Source: CBDUBS01 sp965365445
GTDB lineage: Bacteria; Bacteroidota; Rhodothermia; Rhodothermales; DASSAV01
Assembly (NCBI GenBank): GCA_965365445.1
Contig: CBDUBS010000087.1
Span: 1 to 14,042 of the forward strand
Direction: 5' to 3'
DNA: 14,042 bases
The position numbers and the translations under genes are program-made. The notes beneath the pieces are model-generated. The model worked only from the letters and a program-made list of their open reading frames with translations, had not been told where the DNA came from and made no database searches. Shown piece after piece: positions 1-7,305 of the stretch (the stretch's first letter is position 1; every line of letters starts with the position of its first letter).

Positions 1-271
1 GGAGGCCGCGGTACGAGCCAATGTCCATCAAACGCTTGATGGACATCTGTACTTCAGTGCGTAGCGCGCCCTCAACGACATACTCGTCCTCGATCAGGCG
101 CCGCACTTTACGTGTCTGCTCTTCGGTCCAGTCCTGGGGGCGAGAGTCGGCGGAGAGCCCGGCTCGCTCCAGGATTTCTTTCGCACGCGACCGCCCGACT
201 CCGTAAATCGAGGTCAGAGCGATCTCACCTCGCTTACCATTCGGAACGTCTACTCCAGCGATACGTGGCAT
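1..271 (-). CDS. rpsM: 30S ribosomal protein S13 (5' part, runs off the edge)
   Basis: The first 90 codons of S13 are present. S13 sits in the small-subunit head and contacts the P-site tRNA and L5. It starts PRIAGVDVPNGKRGEIALTS and continues YGVGRSRAKEILERAGLS and VEGALRTEVQMSIKRLMDI, with GSYRGL at the window edge. The ATG is at 269-271, 67 nt after rpmJ. The rest of the gene, and probably rpsK, rpsD, rpoA and rplQ, lie outside. An 11-bp inverted repeat occurs inside the coding sequence (21-46). Confidence 0.97.
   Translation of the reverse strand, partial: MPRIAGVDVPNGKRGEIALTSIYGVGRSRAKEILERAGLSADSRPQDWTEEQTRKVRRLIEDEYVVEGALRTEVQMSIKRLMDIGSYRGL
21..46. repeat. Perfect 11-bp inverted repeat inside rpsM
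   Basis: Arms ATGTCCATCAA and TTGATGGACAT flank a 4-nt loop. The repeat encodes the conserved S13 segment MSIKRLMDI, so protein conservation alone can explain much of it. It could still form a stable hairpin in the mRNA. Confidence 0.5.
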
Positions 272-338
272 GCTCGTGCTGTTAAGGTTAACGCCTGGCT
301 CCATGAAGTAGAGCCGGCAAAACAAACGGCGCCGGGGC

Positions 339-455
339 TTATCCCTGGCGTTGTTTGTGTTTCGGATTTTTCTTGTTGATGATGTACACGCGGCCCTTCC
401 GGCGGACAATCTTGTCGTCGGCGCTGCGCTTTTTGACACTCGCTCGTACTTTCAT
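339..455 (-). CDS. rpmJ: 50S ribosomal protein L36, cysteine-free form
   Basis: A 38-codon frame encodes L36, the smallest large-subunit protein. It begins MKVRASVKKRS and ends NPKHKQRQG, both highly conserved. The zinc-binding Cys11, Cys14 and Cys27 of the common form are replaced here by Ser11, Asp14 and Asn27; only His33 is kept, so zinc should not bind. This is the C-minus class of L36. It lies between infA and rpsM, as usual. Confidence 0.96.
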   Translation of the reverse strand: MKVRASVKKRSADDKIVRRKGRVYIINKKNPKHKQRQG

Positions 456-568
456 AGTCGCTGCCTGTGTTCTTTAGATCCTGCCTGGAATGCAAGGTGA
501 CAGGAAACGCGCTGTCCTTTGCTTTGTTCGCCGATTGTAATTTTTCCCGCTTTTCTTCATGAAGCAGG

Positions 569-787
569 TTATTTGTACCGGTAGACGATGCGGCCCTTCG
601 TTAAATCATAGGGCGACAGCTCTACCTTCACCCGGTCTCCGGGAAGGATTTTGATGAAATGCATCCTCATCTTACCGGATAAGAGGCCAAGTATTTCGTG
701 GCCGTTCTCCAGTCGAACCCGAAACTGGGCGTTCGGCAGCGCCTCGATCACTTCACCGTCCTGCTCGATGGCTTGTTGTTTAGCCAT
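569..787 (-). CDS. infA: Translation initiation factor IF-1
   Basis: This 72-residue OB-fold protein is IF-1, which binds the 30S A site during initiation. It is the exact family length. Diagnostic stretches are the start AKQQAIEQDGEVIEALPNAQ, FRVRLENGHEILGLLSGKMR, and DRVKVELSPYDLTKGRIVYR followed by YK. It overlaps the end of map by 8 nt. The next 113 nt down to rpmJ contain no gene. Confidence 0.98.
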   Translation of the reverse strand: MAKQQAIEQDGEVIEALPNAQFRVRLENGHEILGLLSGKMRMHFIKILPGDRVKVELSPYDLTKGRIVYRYK

Positions 788-1592
788 GGGTCATTTTCTC
801 TTTGTAGGGAGCATCTACGACCGCTTCTATATAGTCGAAGGTGCTCAGGATTTCCGGCTCCCCTTTCCGAACCACCACCATGTGCTCATAATGGGCTGAA
901 ATCTTTCGATCGGCAGAACGGATGGTCCACTCATCGGCATCTACCGTAACCTCGTAGGCGCCCTGGTTAATCATGGGCTCGATGCAAAGCGTGAGCCCTT
1001 CCTTCAGTTTTCTGCCGGCTCGGGGTTGGCCGTAATTGGGAACCTGAGGCTCCTCGTGCAGATTTCGACCGATGCCGTGCCCCACGAGGTCGCGCACGAC
1101 GCCATATCCGGCCGCCTCGCAGTGGGTCTGTACGGCATGAGATATGTCGCCGATCCGGTTGCCCGCAATGGCTTGCTCGACGCCCTTGTACAGCGATTCA
1201 TACGTAACGCGACACAGCCTCGCCGTTTCGGGCGAAATATCTCCTACCGCAAAGGTATATGCACTATCTCCGTAGAAACCATTCAGATACACGCCGCAGT
1301 CCACCGAAACGAGATCTCCCTCTACGAGCGAATATTCCCCGGGAAAGCCATGCACGACGACATCGTTGACCGATATGCACAGAGTGCCCGGGAAGGCGCT
1401 TCCTCCGACACTATATCCCTTGAATGCTGGTATGCCCTTATTTTCGCGGATAAACTTTTCTGCCAGCGTATCGAGATCGATGGTTTTAACTCCAGGCCGG
1501 ATCAAACGGGCTACCTCAGCGAGCGTCCGCCCTACCAGGTGGGCTGCCTCGCGGAGGTATTCGATCTCCCGTTCGCTTTTCAGATGTATCAT
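780..1592 (-). CDS. map: Type I methionine aminopeptidase
   Basis: This enzyme removes the initiator methionine from new proteins in the cytoplasm. From the ATG at 1592 it has 270 residues and starts MIHLKSEREIEYLREAA, as usual for the family. The metal ligands are all present: Asp98, Asp109, His172, Glu205 and Glu236; His81 and His179 match the catalytic histidines of the E. coli enzyme. The frame also opens at 1628, which would add 12 residues unlike the family; that ATG lies in a hairpin loop. The C-terminus is slightly extended and its TAA overlaps infA by 8 nt, suggesting coupled translation. The gene follows secY, as in many bacteria. Confidence 0.96.
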   Translation of the reverse strand: MIHLKSEREIEYLREAAHLVGRTLAEVARLIRPGVKTIDLDTLAEKFIRENKGIPAFKGYSVGGSAFPGTLCISVNDVVVHGFPGEYSLVEGDLVSVDCGVYLNGFYGDSAYTFAVGDISPETARLCRVTYESLYKGVEQAIAGNRIGDISHAVQTHCEAAGYGVVRDLVGHGIGRNLHEEPQVPNYGQPRAGRKLKEGLTLCIEPMINQGAYEVTVDADEWTIRSADRKISAHYEHMVVVRKGEPEILSTFDYIEAVVDAPYKEKMTHG

Positions 1593-1613
1593 CCGTCCGG
1601 TCCAACAATCATA

Positions 1614-1643
1614 GCGGCCCGCTGCCATAAAAGGGCGGGCCGC
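1614..1643 (-). other. GC-rich inverted repeat (9-bp stem) between secY and map
   Basis: Perfect arms GCGGCCCGC and GCGGGCCGC, all G/C, are separated by 12 nt. The hairpin begins 11 nt after the secY stop and ends 22 nt before the chosen map start. No U-run follows. An upstream in-frame ATG (1628) sits in the loop. It could be an attenuator, a processing barrier protecting secY mRNA, or a fold that hides the upstream ATG. Confidence 0.5.
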
Positions 1644-1653
1644 CGGTAGTCGC

Positions 1654-2970
1654 TTACATTCTTCGGCCTCTTACCCGACCGCTCTTCATGAATCCGTCGT
1701 AATGCCTCATGAGCAGATGGCTTTCCACCTGTTGAAGTGTATCCAGCGTTACACCCACGAGGATCAACAGACTGGTTCCGCCGAAGAACATGGCAAAGGC
1801 CGTCGAGACACCTGCCTGCATGGCGAACGCCGGCAGAATGGCAACGATGCCGAGAAAGATGGCGCCCGGCAGCGTGATCCTCGTCAGGATAGAATCGATG
1901 AACTCGCTTGTCTGCTTTCCGGGCCGAATGCCGGGAATGAAGCCGCCCTGCCGCTTCATGGTATCGGCCATTTCCTTGGGGTTAACCGCAATGGCCGTGT
2001 AGAAATACGTAAAGAAGACGCAGATCGTAAAGAAAACGATAGAGTATCCCCACCCGCCGATGTCGGTAAACCACGATCCGAACTGCACCATAAAGGAGCT
2101 GTTCGGGAAGAACGAGGCCACCGTCGCCGGAACGAACATGATGGATTGGGCGAAGATGATGGGCATCACGCCCGCCGCGTTTACACGGAGCGGAAGGTAC
2201 TGCGTCGTACCACCATACACCTTTCTACCTACGACGCGCTTCGCATACTGAACCGGTATCCGACGCATACCCTGCGTTACGAGCACCACCCCGGCAGTAA
2301 TCAAAACGAATACAGCTACCTCAAGAAGAACGATGAACAGGTTGGCTTTTAGTTCGAATTCGTTTATGATCGCCTGCGGGAAATGAGCCACGATGCCGAT
2401 CATGATGATCAGGGAGATTCCGTTCCCGATACCACTCTCCGTTATACGCTCGCCAAGCCACATTACAAAGACCGTCCCGGCGGTGAGAACGATGACCGTA
2501 CTGATCATAAAAAACGTAGGCCCAATGACGATGGCCTGTCCGGTCGCCCCGTACTGAAGATTGATGGAAAAACCGATGGCCTGCAGCGCCGTAATACCTA
2601 CGGTACCGTACCGGGTAAGCTGTGTTATTTTCCGACGCCCTTCCTCCCCTTCACGCTGGAGCTTCTGAAAATAGGGCACTACGGCGCCCATCAGCTGGAT
2701 GATGATGGACGCAGTGATGTAAGGCATGATGCCCAGCGCGAAAATACCTGCCGCACTGAAAGCGCCCCCCACGAACAGATCGAGAAAACCGAATATGTTG
2801 TTCGGATCGCTAGCCTGATTTACCTCGGCCAGGATGCTGGCATCCACGCCGGGCAATGTTACATAAGCCCCAAGGCGGTAGACGACCAGGATGCCCAGCG
2901 TGTAAAGAATACGGCGCCGGAGCTCTTCGATTTTCCAGATGTTACGAAAACTATCGGCAAGACCTGCCAT
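1654..2970 (-). CDS. secY: Protein translocase channel subunit SecY
   Basis: This 438-residue inner-membrane protein is SecY, the channel of the SecYEG translocon through which unfolded proteins cross or enter the membrane. It has about ten hydrophobic segments, starting near residue 21. Signatures include GERITESGIGNGISLIIM (about 173-190), the cytoplasmic loop RRIPVQYAKR (236-245), and the loop running from NPKEMADTMKRQGGFIPGIR (330-349) that contacts SecA and ribosomes. Length is typical. An AGGTGG stretch precedes the ATG. Its place at the end of the spc operon is standard, and map follows. Confidence 0.98.
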   Translation of the reverse strand: MAGLADSFRNIWKIEELRRRILYTLGILVVYRLGAYVTLPGVDASILAEVNQASDPNNIFGFLDLFVGGAFSAAGIFALGIMPYITASIIIQLMGAVVPYFQKLQREGEEGRRKITQLTRYGTVGITALQAIGFSINLQYGATGQAIVIGPTFFMISTVIVLTAGTVFVMWLGERITESGIGNGISLIIMIGIVAHFPQAIINEFELKANLFIVLLEVAVFVLITAGVVLVTQGMRRIPVQYAKRVVGRKVYGGTTQYLPLRVNAAGVMPIIFAQSIMFVPATVASFFPNSSFMVQFGSWFTDIGGWGYSIVFFTICVFFTYFYTAIAVNPKEMADTMKRQGGFIPGIRPGKQTSEFIDSILTRITLPGAIFLGIVAILPAFAMQAGVSTAFAMFFGGTSLLILVGVTLDTLQQVESHLLMRHYDGFMKSGRVRGRRM

Positions 2971-3011
2971 AATCCACCTGGTATTCTGGGCCGATAAAGG
3001 CCTGTTGCTGA

Positions 3012-3473
3012 CTATTCAAGAACGGTAGCCGATCCGCCCGCAGCCTCGATCTTCTGCCGGGCGGACGCGCTGAAGGCATGGGCGCTTATCTGGAGAGCCT
3101 GCCCGATTTTCCCCGTTCCCAGGATCTTGATGCGGTCTTTCTTGTCGGCCAGTCCGGCGGCAATGAAGCGCTTCACGTCCAGCGGCTGCGACGCATCGAT
3201 CTTACCTTCCGCAATCAACCTGGCTATCTGGCCGAGGTTTACGGGCTGATACTCCTTACGGAACGGGTTCTTGAAACCAAACTTGGGCAGACGCCGCTGG
3301 AGCGGCATCTGACCGCCTTCGAACCAGGCCGGAATCACGGCGCCCGAAACAGATTTCTGCCCTTTATTTCCCCGGGTCGAGCTATGCCCGCCATAACCGG
3401 AGCCCACACCGCGAGCGATACGCTTGCGGTCCTTCGTTGAGCCACGGGCGGGTTTGAGATTACTGAGGTCCAT
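3012..3473 (-). CDS. rplO: 50S ribosomal protein L15
   Basis: This 153-residue protein is L15, a late-assembly large-subunit protein with a long extended N-terminus. It shows LSNLKPARGSTKDRKRIARG, GSGYGGHSSTRGNKGQKSVS, and FEGGQMPLQRRLPKFGFKNP. The C-terminal globular domain contains KIGQALQISAHAFSASARQK, close to the family signature. Length is normal. secY starts 41 nt after its stop, the standard neighbour. Confidence 0.98.
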   Translation of the reverse strand: MDLSNLKPARGSTKDRKRIARGVGSGYGGHSSTRGNKGQKSVSGAVIPAWFEGGQMPLQRRLPKFGFKNPFRKEYQPVNLGQIARLIAEGKIDASQPLDVKRFIAAGLADKKDRIKILGTGKIGQALQISAHAFSASARQKIEAAGGSATVLE

Positions 3474-3549
3474 TCTTTCTCCCGGCTAATACGCCTGCCA
3501 TAGAGACAGACTCGCTGTGATGGATTACGCTGGATGGAGCTAAGCCTGG

Positions 3550-3735
3550 TCAGGCTTCGATCTCCTCTACTTTAACCAGGTGATTTACGACGTTCAACAT
3601 ACCCCTGAGGGTAGGAGTATCTTGCTTGGTCACCGACTGGTGCATTCGTTTCAAACCCAGGGCTTCCATGGTGCGCTTCTGAGGCTGTGGCCTTCGAATG
3701 ACACTGCGGACCTGGGTGATTTTCAACTGGGCCAT
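3550..3735 (-). CDS. rpmD: 50S ribosomal protein L30
   Basis: This 61-residue protein is L30 of the large subunit. The open frame continues 15 codons upstream into the end of rpsE, but the ATG at 3735 gives AQLKITQVRSVIRRP, the usual family start, with GGAG about six bases before it. The conserved TMEALGLKRMHQSV and LRGMLNVVNHLVKVEE segments follow. Some bacteria lack this gene, so its presence is informative. It lies 41 nt after rpsE and 76 nt before rplO. Confidence 0.96.
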   Translation of the reverse strand: MAQLKITQVRSVIRRPQPQKRTMEALGLKRMHQSVTKQDTPTLRGMLNVVNHLVKVEEIEA

Positions 3736-3776
3736 GACGACTCCGGGATTGCAGATTGAAGAGATGGCTTCGGCGC

Positions 3777-4307
3777 TCAACCCTGAAATACTTTGCGCAG
3801 CGATATACCACGCCGTTTGGCTACTTCCGAGGGATCCTCGAGGTTGGCAAGAGCATCCATCGTGGCCGCTACCTGGTTATGCGGATTGCTCGACCCGAGC
3901 GACTTGGACAAGATGTCGTGTATGCCGGCGCACTCCAGCACGGCACGCACGCCCCCACCCGCGATGACGCCGGTGCCGGCTGCCGCCGGCTTGAGGAGTA
4001 CTTTTCCCGCATCCTGCCGTCCCACGACCGAGTGCGGAATCGAGTTCGCCTTGAGAGGCACCCGGATCAGGTTTTTCTTGGCGTCCTCCGTTCCCTTGGC
4101 GATGGCGTCAGCCACTTCATTGGCCTTGCCGAGCCCCGAGCCGACGAGACCCTGACCGTCGCCGACCACCACGACGGCATTGAAGGAAAAGCGGCGCCCG
4201 CCTTTTACCACTTTTGCGACGCGCTTCACCGAAACCAGGCGCTCCATCCAATCGCGCTGTTCTTCGCCCGTCGTCTCTCGTTGTTCACGGTTTCTAGCTT
4301 TTGCCAT
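3777..4307 (-). CDS. rpsE: 30S ribosomal protein S5
   Basis: This 176-residue protein is S5, which helps decoding fidelity and lines the mRNA entry site. The N-terminal double-stranded RNA-binding domain includes VAKVVKGGRRFSFNAVVVVG (about residues 30-49; changes in this loop are linked to spectinomycin resistance in other bacteria) and GLGKANEVADAIAKG. The C-terminal part has AGTGVIAGGGVRAVLE. Length is normal. The GGRRFSF loop looks wild-type. Confidence 0.98.
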   Translation of the reverse strand: MAKARNREQRETTGEEQRDWMERLVSVKRVAKVVKGGRRFSFNAVVVVGDGQGLVGSGLGKANEVADAIAKGTEDAKKNLIRVPLKANSIPHSVVGRQDAGKVLLKPAAAGTGVIAGGGVRAVLECAGIHDILSKSLGSSNPHNQVAATMDALANLEDPSEVAKRRGISLRKVFQG

Positions 4308-4355
4308 AACTTCGAACGCTTACCTTGACTCTTGATGAATGTACCTTTCTGTGGC

Positions 4356-4712
4356 CTATAACTGCAGACCGCCTTCGCGGGCTCCTTCGGCGAGCGCTTT
4401 GACGCGACCGTGATAGCGATATCCGTTTCGATCGAACACGGCCTTATCGATTCCGGCTTCCCGGGCGATCTCCGCCAGTTTCTTCCCAACATTCCGGCTC
4501 CGATCAACCGGCTTCGCCGTAACGTCTACCCCCTCCGTTTTAGTTGAGGCAGCCGCCAGCGTCTTGCCCGCCAGATCGTCGATCAGCTGGGCGTAAATGT
4601 GCTTGTTGGATCGGTACACCGTCAGCCTGGGCTTATCCGGGGTGCCGCTGATTTTCGTCCGTATGCTCCGCTTGATGCGAAGGCGGCGTTTGAGTGCTAG
4701 CTTGGTTGGCAT
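4356..4712 (-). CDS. rplR: 50S ribosomal protein L18
   Basis: This 118-residue protein is L18, which binds 5S rRNA with L5 in the central protuberance. Conserved segments are RRLRIKRSIRTKISGTPDKP, RLTVYRSNKHIYAQLIDD, and FDRNGYRYHGRVKALAEGAR followed by the terminal GLQL. Length is normal. It lies 59 nt after rplF; the gap holds a 6-bp inverted repeat (4728-4752) of low significance. Confidence 0.97.
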   Translation of the reverse strand: MPTKLALKRRLRIKRSIRTKISGTPDKPRLTVYRSNKHIYAQLIDDLAGKTLAAASTKTEGVDVTAKPVDRSRNVGKKLAEIAREAGIDKAVFDRNGYRYHGRVKALAEGAREGGLQL

Positions 4713-4771
4713 ATCTATAATCCATCCGCCGAAAGATTTCCGACCCTTCGGCTCTGTAAAGGTGCTTTTGT

Positions 4772-5326
4772 TTAACGGGCTGCCGTCTTGCCTGCCTTAC
4801 GGCGAACGAACTCATCGGTATACCGGATGCCTTTACCCTTATAGGGCTCCGGCGGGCGCAACGATCGGATTTTGGCGGCAACTTGGCCCACCATCTGCTT
4901 ATCCGAACCCTCTACTACAATCACGGCATTCTTGCCACGCTTCGTATCGACGTTGAGGGTTACTCCGGTCGGAGCCAGGAAGTAGATCGGGTGAGAGTAG
5001 CCCAATGCCAGCTCGAGCACGTTCCCGTTCATGGCGGCGCGATAGCCCACGCCGATCACTTCGAGCTCACGCCGGTACCCATCGGACACACCTTTGACCA
5101 TATTGAAGAGGAGCGCCCTGTAGAGCCCGTGCAGGGCTTTGTGCCGCTTCTGTTCCGTGGGTCGTTGGACGACGAGTTGACCGTCTTCGGTGGCTACCTT
5201 GATATCCGGGTCCACCTGCAGAGAAAGTTCCCCTTTCGGGCCTTTAACCGTTACCAGGTTATTTCCGGCAACGTTCACGGTTACTTTGTCACCAATCTCA
5301 ATCGGCAACCTGCCAATACGAGACAT
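4772..5326 (-). CDS. rplF: 50S ribosomal protein L6
   Basis: This 184-residue protein is L6, near the GTPase centre and sarcin-ricin loop. The open frame extends 29 codons further upstream into the end of rpsH, but the ATG at 5326 gives the family start SRIGRLPIEI and is preceded by GAGGA at good spacing. Two repeated domains are visible; the signature PEPYKGKGIRYTDE occurs near residues 159-172. Length agrees with the family. Confidence 0.98.
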   Translation of the reverse strand: MSRIGRLPIEIGDKVTVNVAGNNLVTVKGPKGELSLQVDPDIKVATEDGQLVVQRPTEQKRHKALHGLYRALLFNMVKGVSDGYRRELEVIGVGYRAAMNGNVLELALGYSHPIYFLAPTGVTLNVDTKRGKNAVIVVEGSDKQMVGQVAAKIRSLRPPEPYKGKGIRYTDEFVRRKAGKTAAR

Positions 5327-5378
5327 CGTTTTCCTCAATCTATGGCTTGACAAAAAACAGGAGCAAAAGAAGGCGCGC

Positions 5379-5780
5379 CTAGTAAATGTAGGCGAGCACC
5401 TCTCCTCCAACATTATGCGTCCGTGCTTCCTTATCCGTCATCACACCGCGCGAGGTGGATATAACGGCGACACCAAGGCCGTTGCGAACGCGGGGAAGCT
5501 GTCCGGATCCGGTGTATTTACGAAGGCCGGGCCTGGAGATACGGGTAAGGTTCTGGATGGCTGGTTTGCCCTGAACGTCGTATTTGAGGTAAAGCCGAAG
5601 AAGGCCTTGTTTTCCGTCATCGACGTTGAGATAGTTGCGGATATACCCCTTATCCAGAAGAATCTGCGTGATGGCTCGCTTGAGCTTGGAAGCAGGAATA
5701 TCGACGTGACGATGCCGGGCTGCCTGGGCGTTGCGTATGCGGGTCAGATAATCGGCTACGGGATCTGTAATTGCGCTCAT
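5379..5780 (-). CDS. rpsH: 30S ribosomal protein S8
   Basis: This 133-residue protein is S8, a 16S platform binder which in E. coli also represses the spc operon. It starts SAITDPVADYLTRIRNAQAA and has the signature STSRGVMTDKEARTHNVGGE (about residues 108-127), preceded by NGLGVAVI. Length is normal. The small-subunit S8 RNA target for autoregulation was not identified here. rplF follows 52 nt later. Confidence 0.98.
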   Translation of the reverse strand: MSAITDPVADYLTRIRNAQAARHRHVDIPASKLKRAITQILLDKGYIRNYLNVDDGKQGLLRLYLKYDVQGKPAIQNLTRISRPGLRKYTGSGQLPRVRNGLGVAVISTSRGVMTDKEARTHNVGGEVLAYIY

Positions 5781-5847
5781 TGTAAGTCTTGTTTAGTCAG
5801 TTCGCACGATTCGGTGCGCTTAACTAATGGAAGGAAACAGGCAGGCC

Positions 5848-6117
5848 CTACCAGCTGGCTTTACGTACGCCGGGTATTTTGCCTTCGAGAGCCATTTTGC
5901 GGAACATGATTCGGGATACACCAAAATCCCGGATAAAACCACGCGAGCGCCCCGTAAGGGGGCACCGATTATGAATCCGAACCGGGCTCGCATCGCGGGG
6001 GAGTTTCTGCAAACCCTCCCAATCGCCTTCCGCTTTAAGGCGACGGCGTTTTTCCGCATACTTGGCCGCCGTTGCGCGGCGCTTTTTCTCGCGAGCCATC
6101 CAACTTTTCTTTGCCAT
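5848..6117 (-). CDS. rpsN: 30S ribosomal protein S14, zinc-free type
   Basis: This 89-residue protein is S14 of the small-subunit head. The open frame extends 14 codons upstream, but the ATG at 6117 gives AKKSWMAREKKR, the expected N-terminus. The signature RIHNRCPLTGRSRGFIRDFG spans about residues 48-66. Only one cysteine (Cys52) is present, so the CxxC zinc ribbon of short S14 forms is absent and this is the zinc-independent (C-minus) class. It lies in the usual rplE-rpsN-rpsH order. Confidence 0.97.
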   Translation of the reverse strand: MAKKSWMAREKKRRATAAKYAEKRRRLKAEGDWEGLQKLPRDASPVRIHNRCPLTGRSRGFIRDFGVSRIMFRKMALEGKIPGVRKASW

Positions 6118-6170
6118 ACCTGGACTTCCCTGTTTCCGTTTGTAGTGTTTGCGCTCCACTCGGAGCTATT

Positions 6171-6746
6171 TCACTGGATAGCAGCGGCTTCTTCGCCGCG
6201 ACGAACGAACGGCATACCGAGCGCCTTGAGTAACGCATAGGCCTCTTCGTCCGATTTCGCCGACGTAACGAAAGTCACGTCCATTCCGTTGATCCGATCT
6301 ACCTGATCTACGTTAATTTCCGGAAAGATGATCTGCTCCTTGACCCCGAGGGTATAATTACCACGGCCGTCGAAGCTTTTGTCCGGAACGCCCCGGAAGT
6401 CGCGTACGCGCGGCAAGGCCAGCGTAACGAGTCGATCGAGGAACTCGTACATCCGCTCGCCTCGGAGCGTAACGGACACCCCGATGGGCATTCCTTCGCG
6501 CAGCTTGAAGTTCGAAACGCTCTTGCGGGCTTTGCGAATGACGGGCTGCTGCCCCGTTATGCGACGAATTTCCTCGACAGCGTCGTCGAGAACCTTCTTG
6601 TTCTGCGTGGCCTCGCCCGCTCCCTTGTTTACAGAGATTTTGAGAAGCCGCGGCACCTGCATCACGTTATCATAACCGAATTGCTGCATCAAGCCGGGTA
6701 CGACTTCTTCGAGGTATTTCGTCTTAAGCCTGGGCACGTACGCCAT
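6171..6746 (-). CDS. rplE: 50S ribosomal protein L5
   Basis: This 191-residue protein is L5, which binds 5S rRNA in the central protuberance and touches the P-site tRNA. It shows VPRLLKISVNKGAGEATQNK (signature, about residues 31-50), the conserved RKARKSVSNFKLREGMPIG, RVRDFRGVPDKSFDGRGNYT, and GVKEQIIFPEI. It extends about ten residues beyond the E. coli length. The ATG has AAGGA six bases upstream, the same leader type as rplN. Confidence 0.98.
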   Translation of the reverse strand: MAYVPRLKTKYLEEVVPGLMQQFGYDNVMQVPRLLKISVNKGAGEATQNKKVLDDAVEEIRRITGQQPVIRKARKSVSNFKLREGMPIGVSVTLRGERMYEFLDRLVTLALPRVRDFRGVPDKSFDGRGNYTLGVKEQIIFPEINVDQVDRINGMDVTFVTSAKSDEEAYALLKALGMPFVRRGEEAAAIQ

Positions 6747-6879
6747 ATCTTTTCCTTCAAAACATCAGGTTCTCCCCTCGATATCGACGGGACAGACCAG
6801 TGAAATTATCATCGCTCCTTCAGGTTCCACCTTTATGGAGGCTTCACCCAAGGCAGGTTTGAATACCAGTTCCTCGGAT

Positions 6880-7236
6880 TTATCGGTCCAACTCTTCGCC
6901 GGTGGTTTTCGCATACCGCACCCACCGACCACGGCCGGTTTCCGGATCTTGCACCCGCTTGCGGCCGATTCGGGTAGGCTCACCTTTCGAGTCGAGCGGC
7001 AAGGTATTGGAGGCATGAATGGGCATTTCGCGCTCTACACGCCCACCCTGCGGGTTGGCCTGGTTCGGGCGCGTATGCCGCACACGGATGTTTACCCCTT
7101 CAATTATGACGCGCTCCTTTTCCGGAAACACGCGAAGGATGCGCCCTTCCATGCCTTTGTAGTTACCGGAGATCACTCGGACCCGGTCGCCTTTTTTTAC
7201 GTGCAGTTTTTTCTGCTTATTGCTAGTGCGTGGCAT
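6880..7236 (-). CDS. rplX: 50S ribosomal protein L24
   Basis: This 118-residue protein is L24, an assembly initiator with a KOW-type SH3-like fold. The KOW region is clear: KKGDRVRVISGNYKGMEGRI (about residues 14-33), followed by VIIEGVNIRVRHTRPNQANP and REMPIHASNTLPLD. The C-terminal GEPTRIGRKRV part is typical of longer bacterial L24. It is separated from rplE by 133 nt, the widest gap in the cluster; no convincing gene lies in that gap. Confidence 0.97.
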   Translation of the reverse strand: MPRTSNKQKKLHVKKGDRVRVISGNYKGMEGRILRVFPEKERVIIEGVNIRVRHTRPNQANPQGGRVEREMPIHASNTLPLDSKGEPTRIGRKRVQDPETGRGRWVRYAKTTGEELDR

Positions 7237-7305
7237 AACCTGACTCGTTTACGATTCCCGGCGTGGTGAATGCCGGAAAAGCGTTCTATAATTTCTGTCG
7301 CGTCC

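Noticed and set aside
250..495. Minus-strand 81-codon frame over rpmJ
   Set aside because: It is out of frame with L36, which fully explains this stretch, and has no recognisable product.
1026..2997. Several long plus-strand frames opposite map and secY
   Set aside because: They are antisense to certain genes, and their hydrophilic, low-information translations are typical of shadow frames.
3736..3780. 15-codon upstream extension of rpmD
   Set aside because: It runs into rpsE and does not resemble L30; the ATG at 3735 gives the family start with an SD.
5327..5413. 29-codon upstream extension of rplF
   Set aside because: It overlaps rpsH, does not resemble L6, and a well-placed GAGGA precedes the ATG at 5326.
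5190..5909. Plus-strand open frame of 239 codons opposite rpsH and rplF
   Set aside because: It spans two certain minus-strand genes and encodes no recognisable protein.
6118..6159. 14-codon upstream extension of rpsN
   Set aside because: The family N-terminus starts at the ATG at 6117.
6765..6812. 15-codon mini-frame after GGAG in the rplX-rplE gap
   Set aside because: The SD-like motif is only two bases from the ATG and the peptide has no recognisable feature; it is kept only as a note on the spacer.
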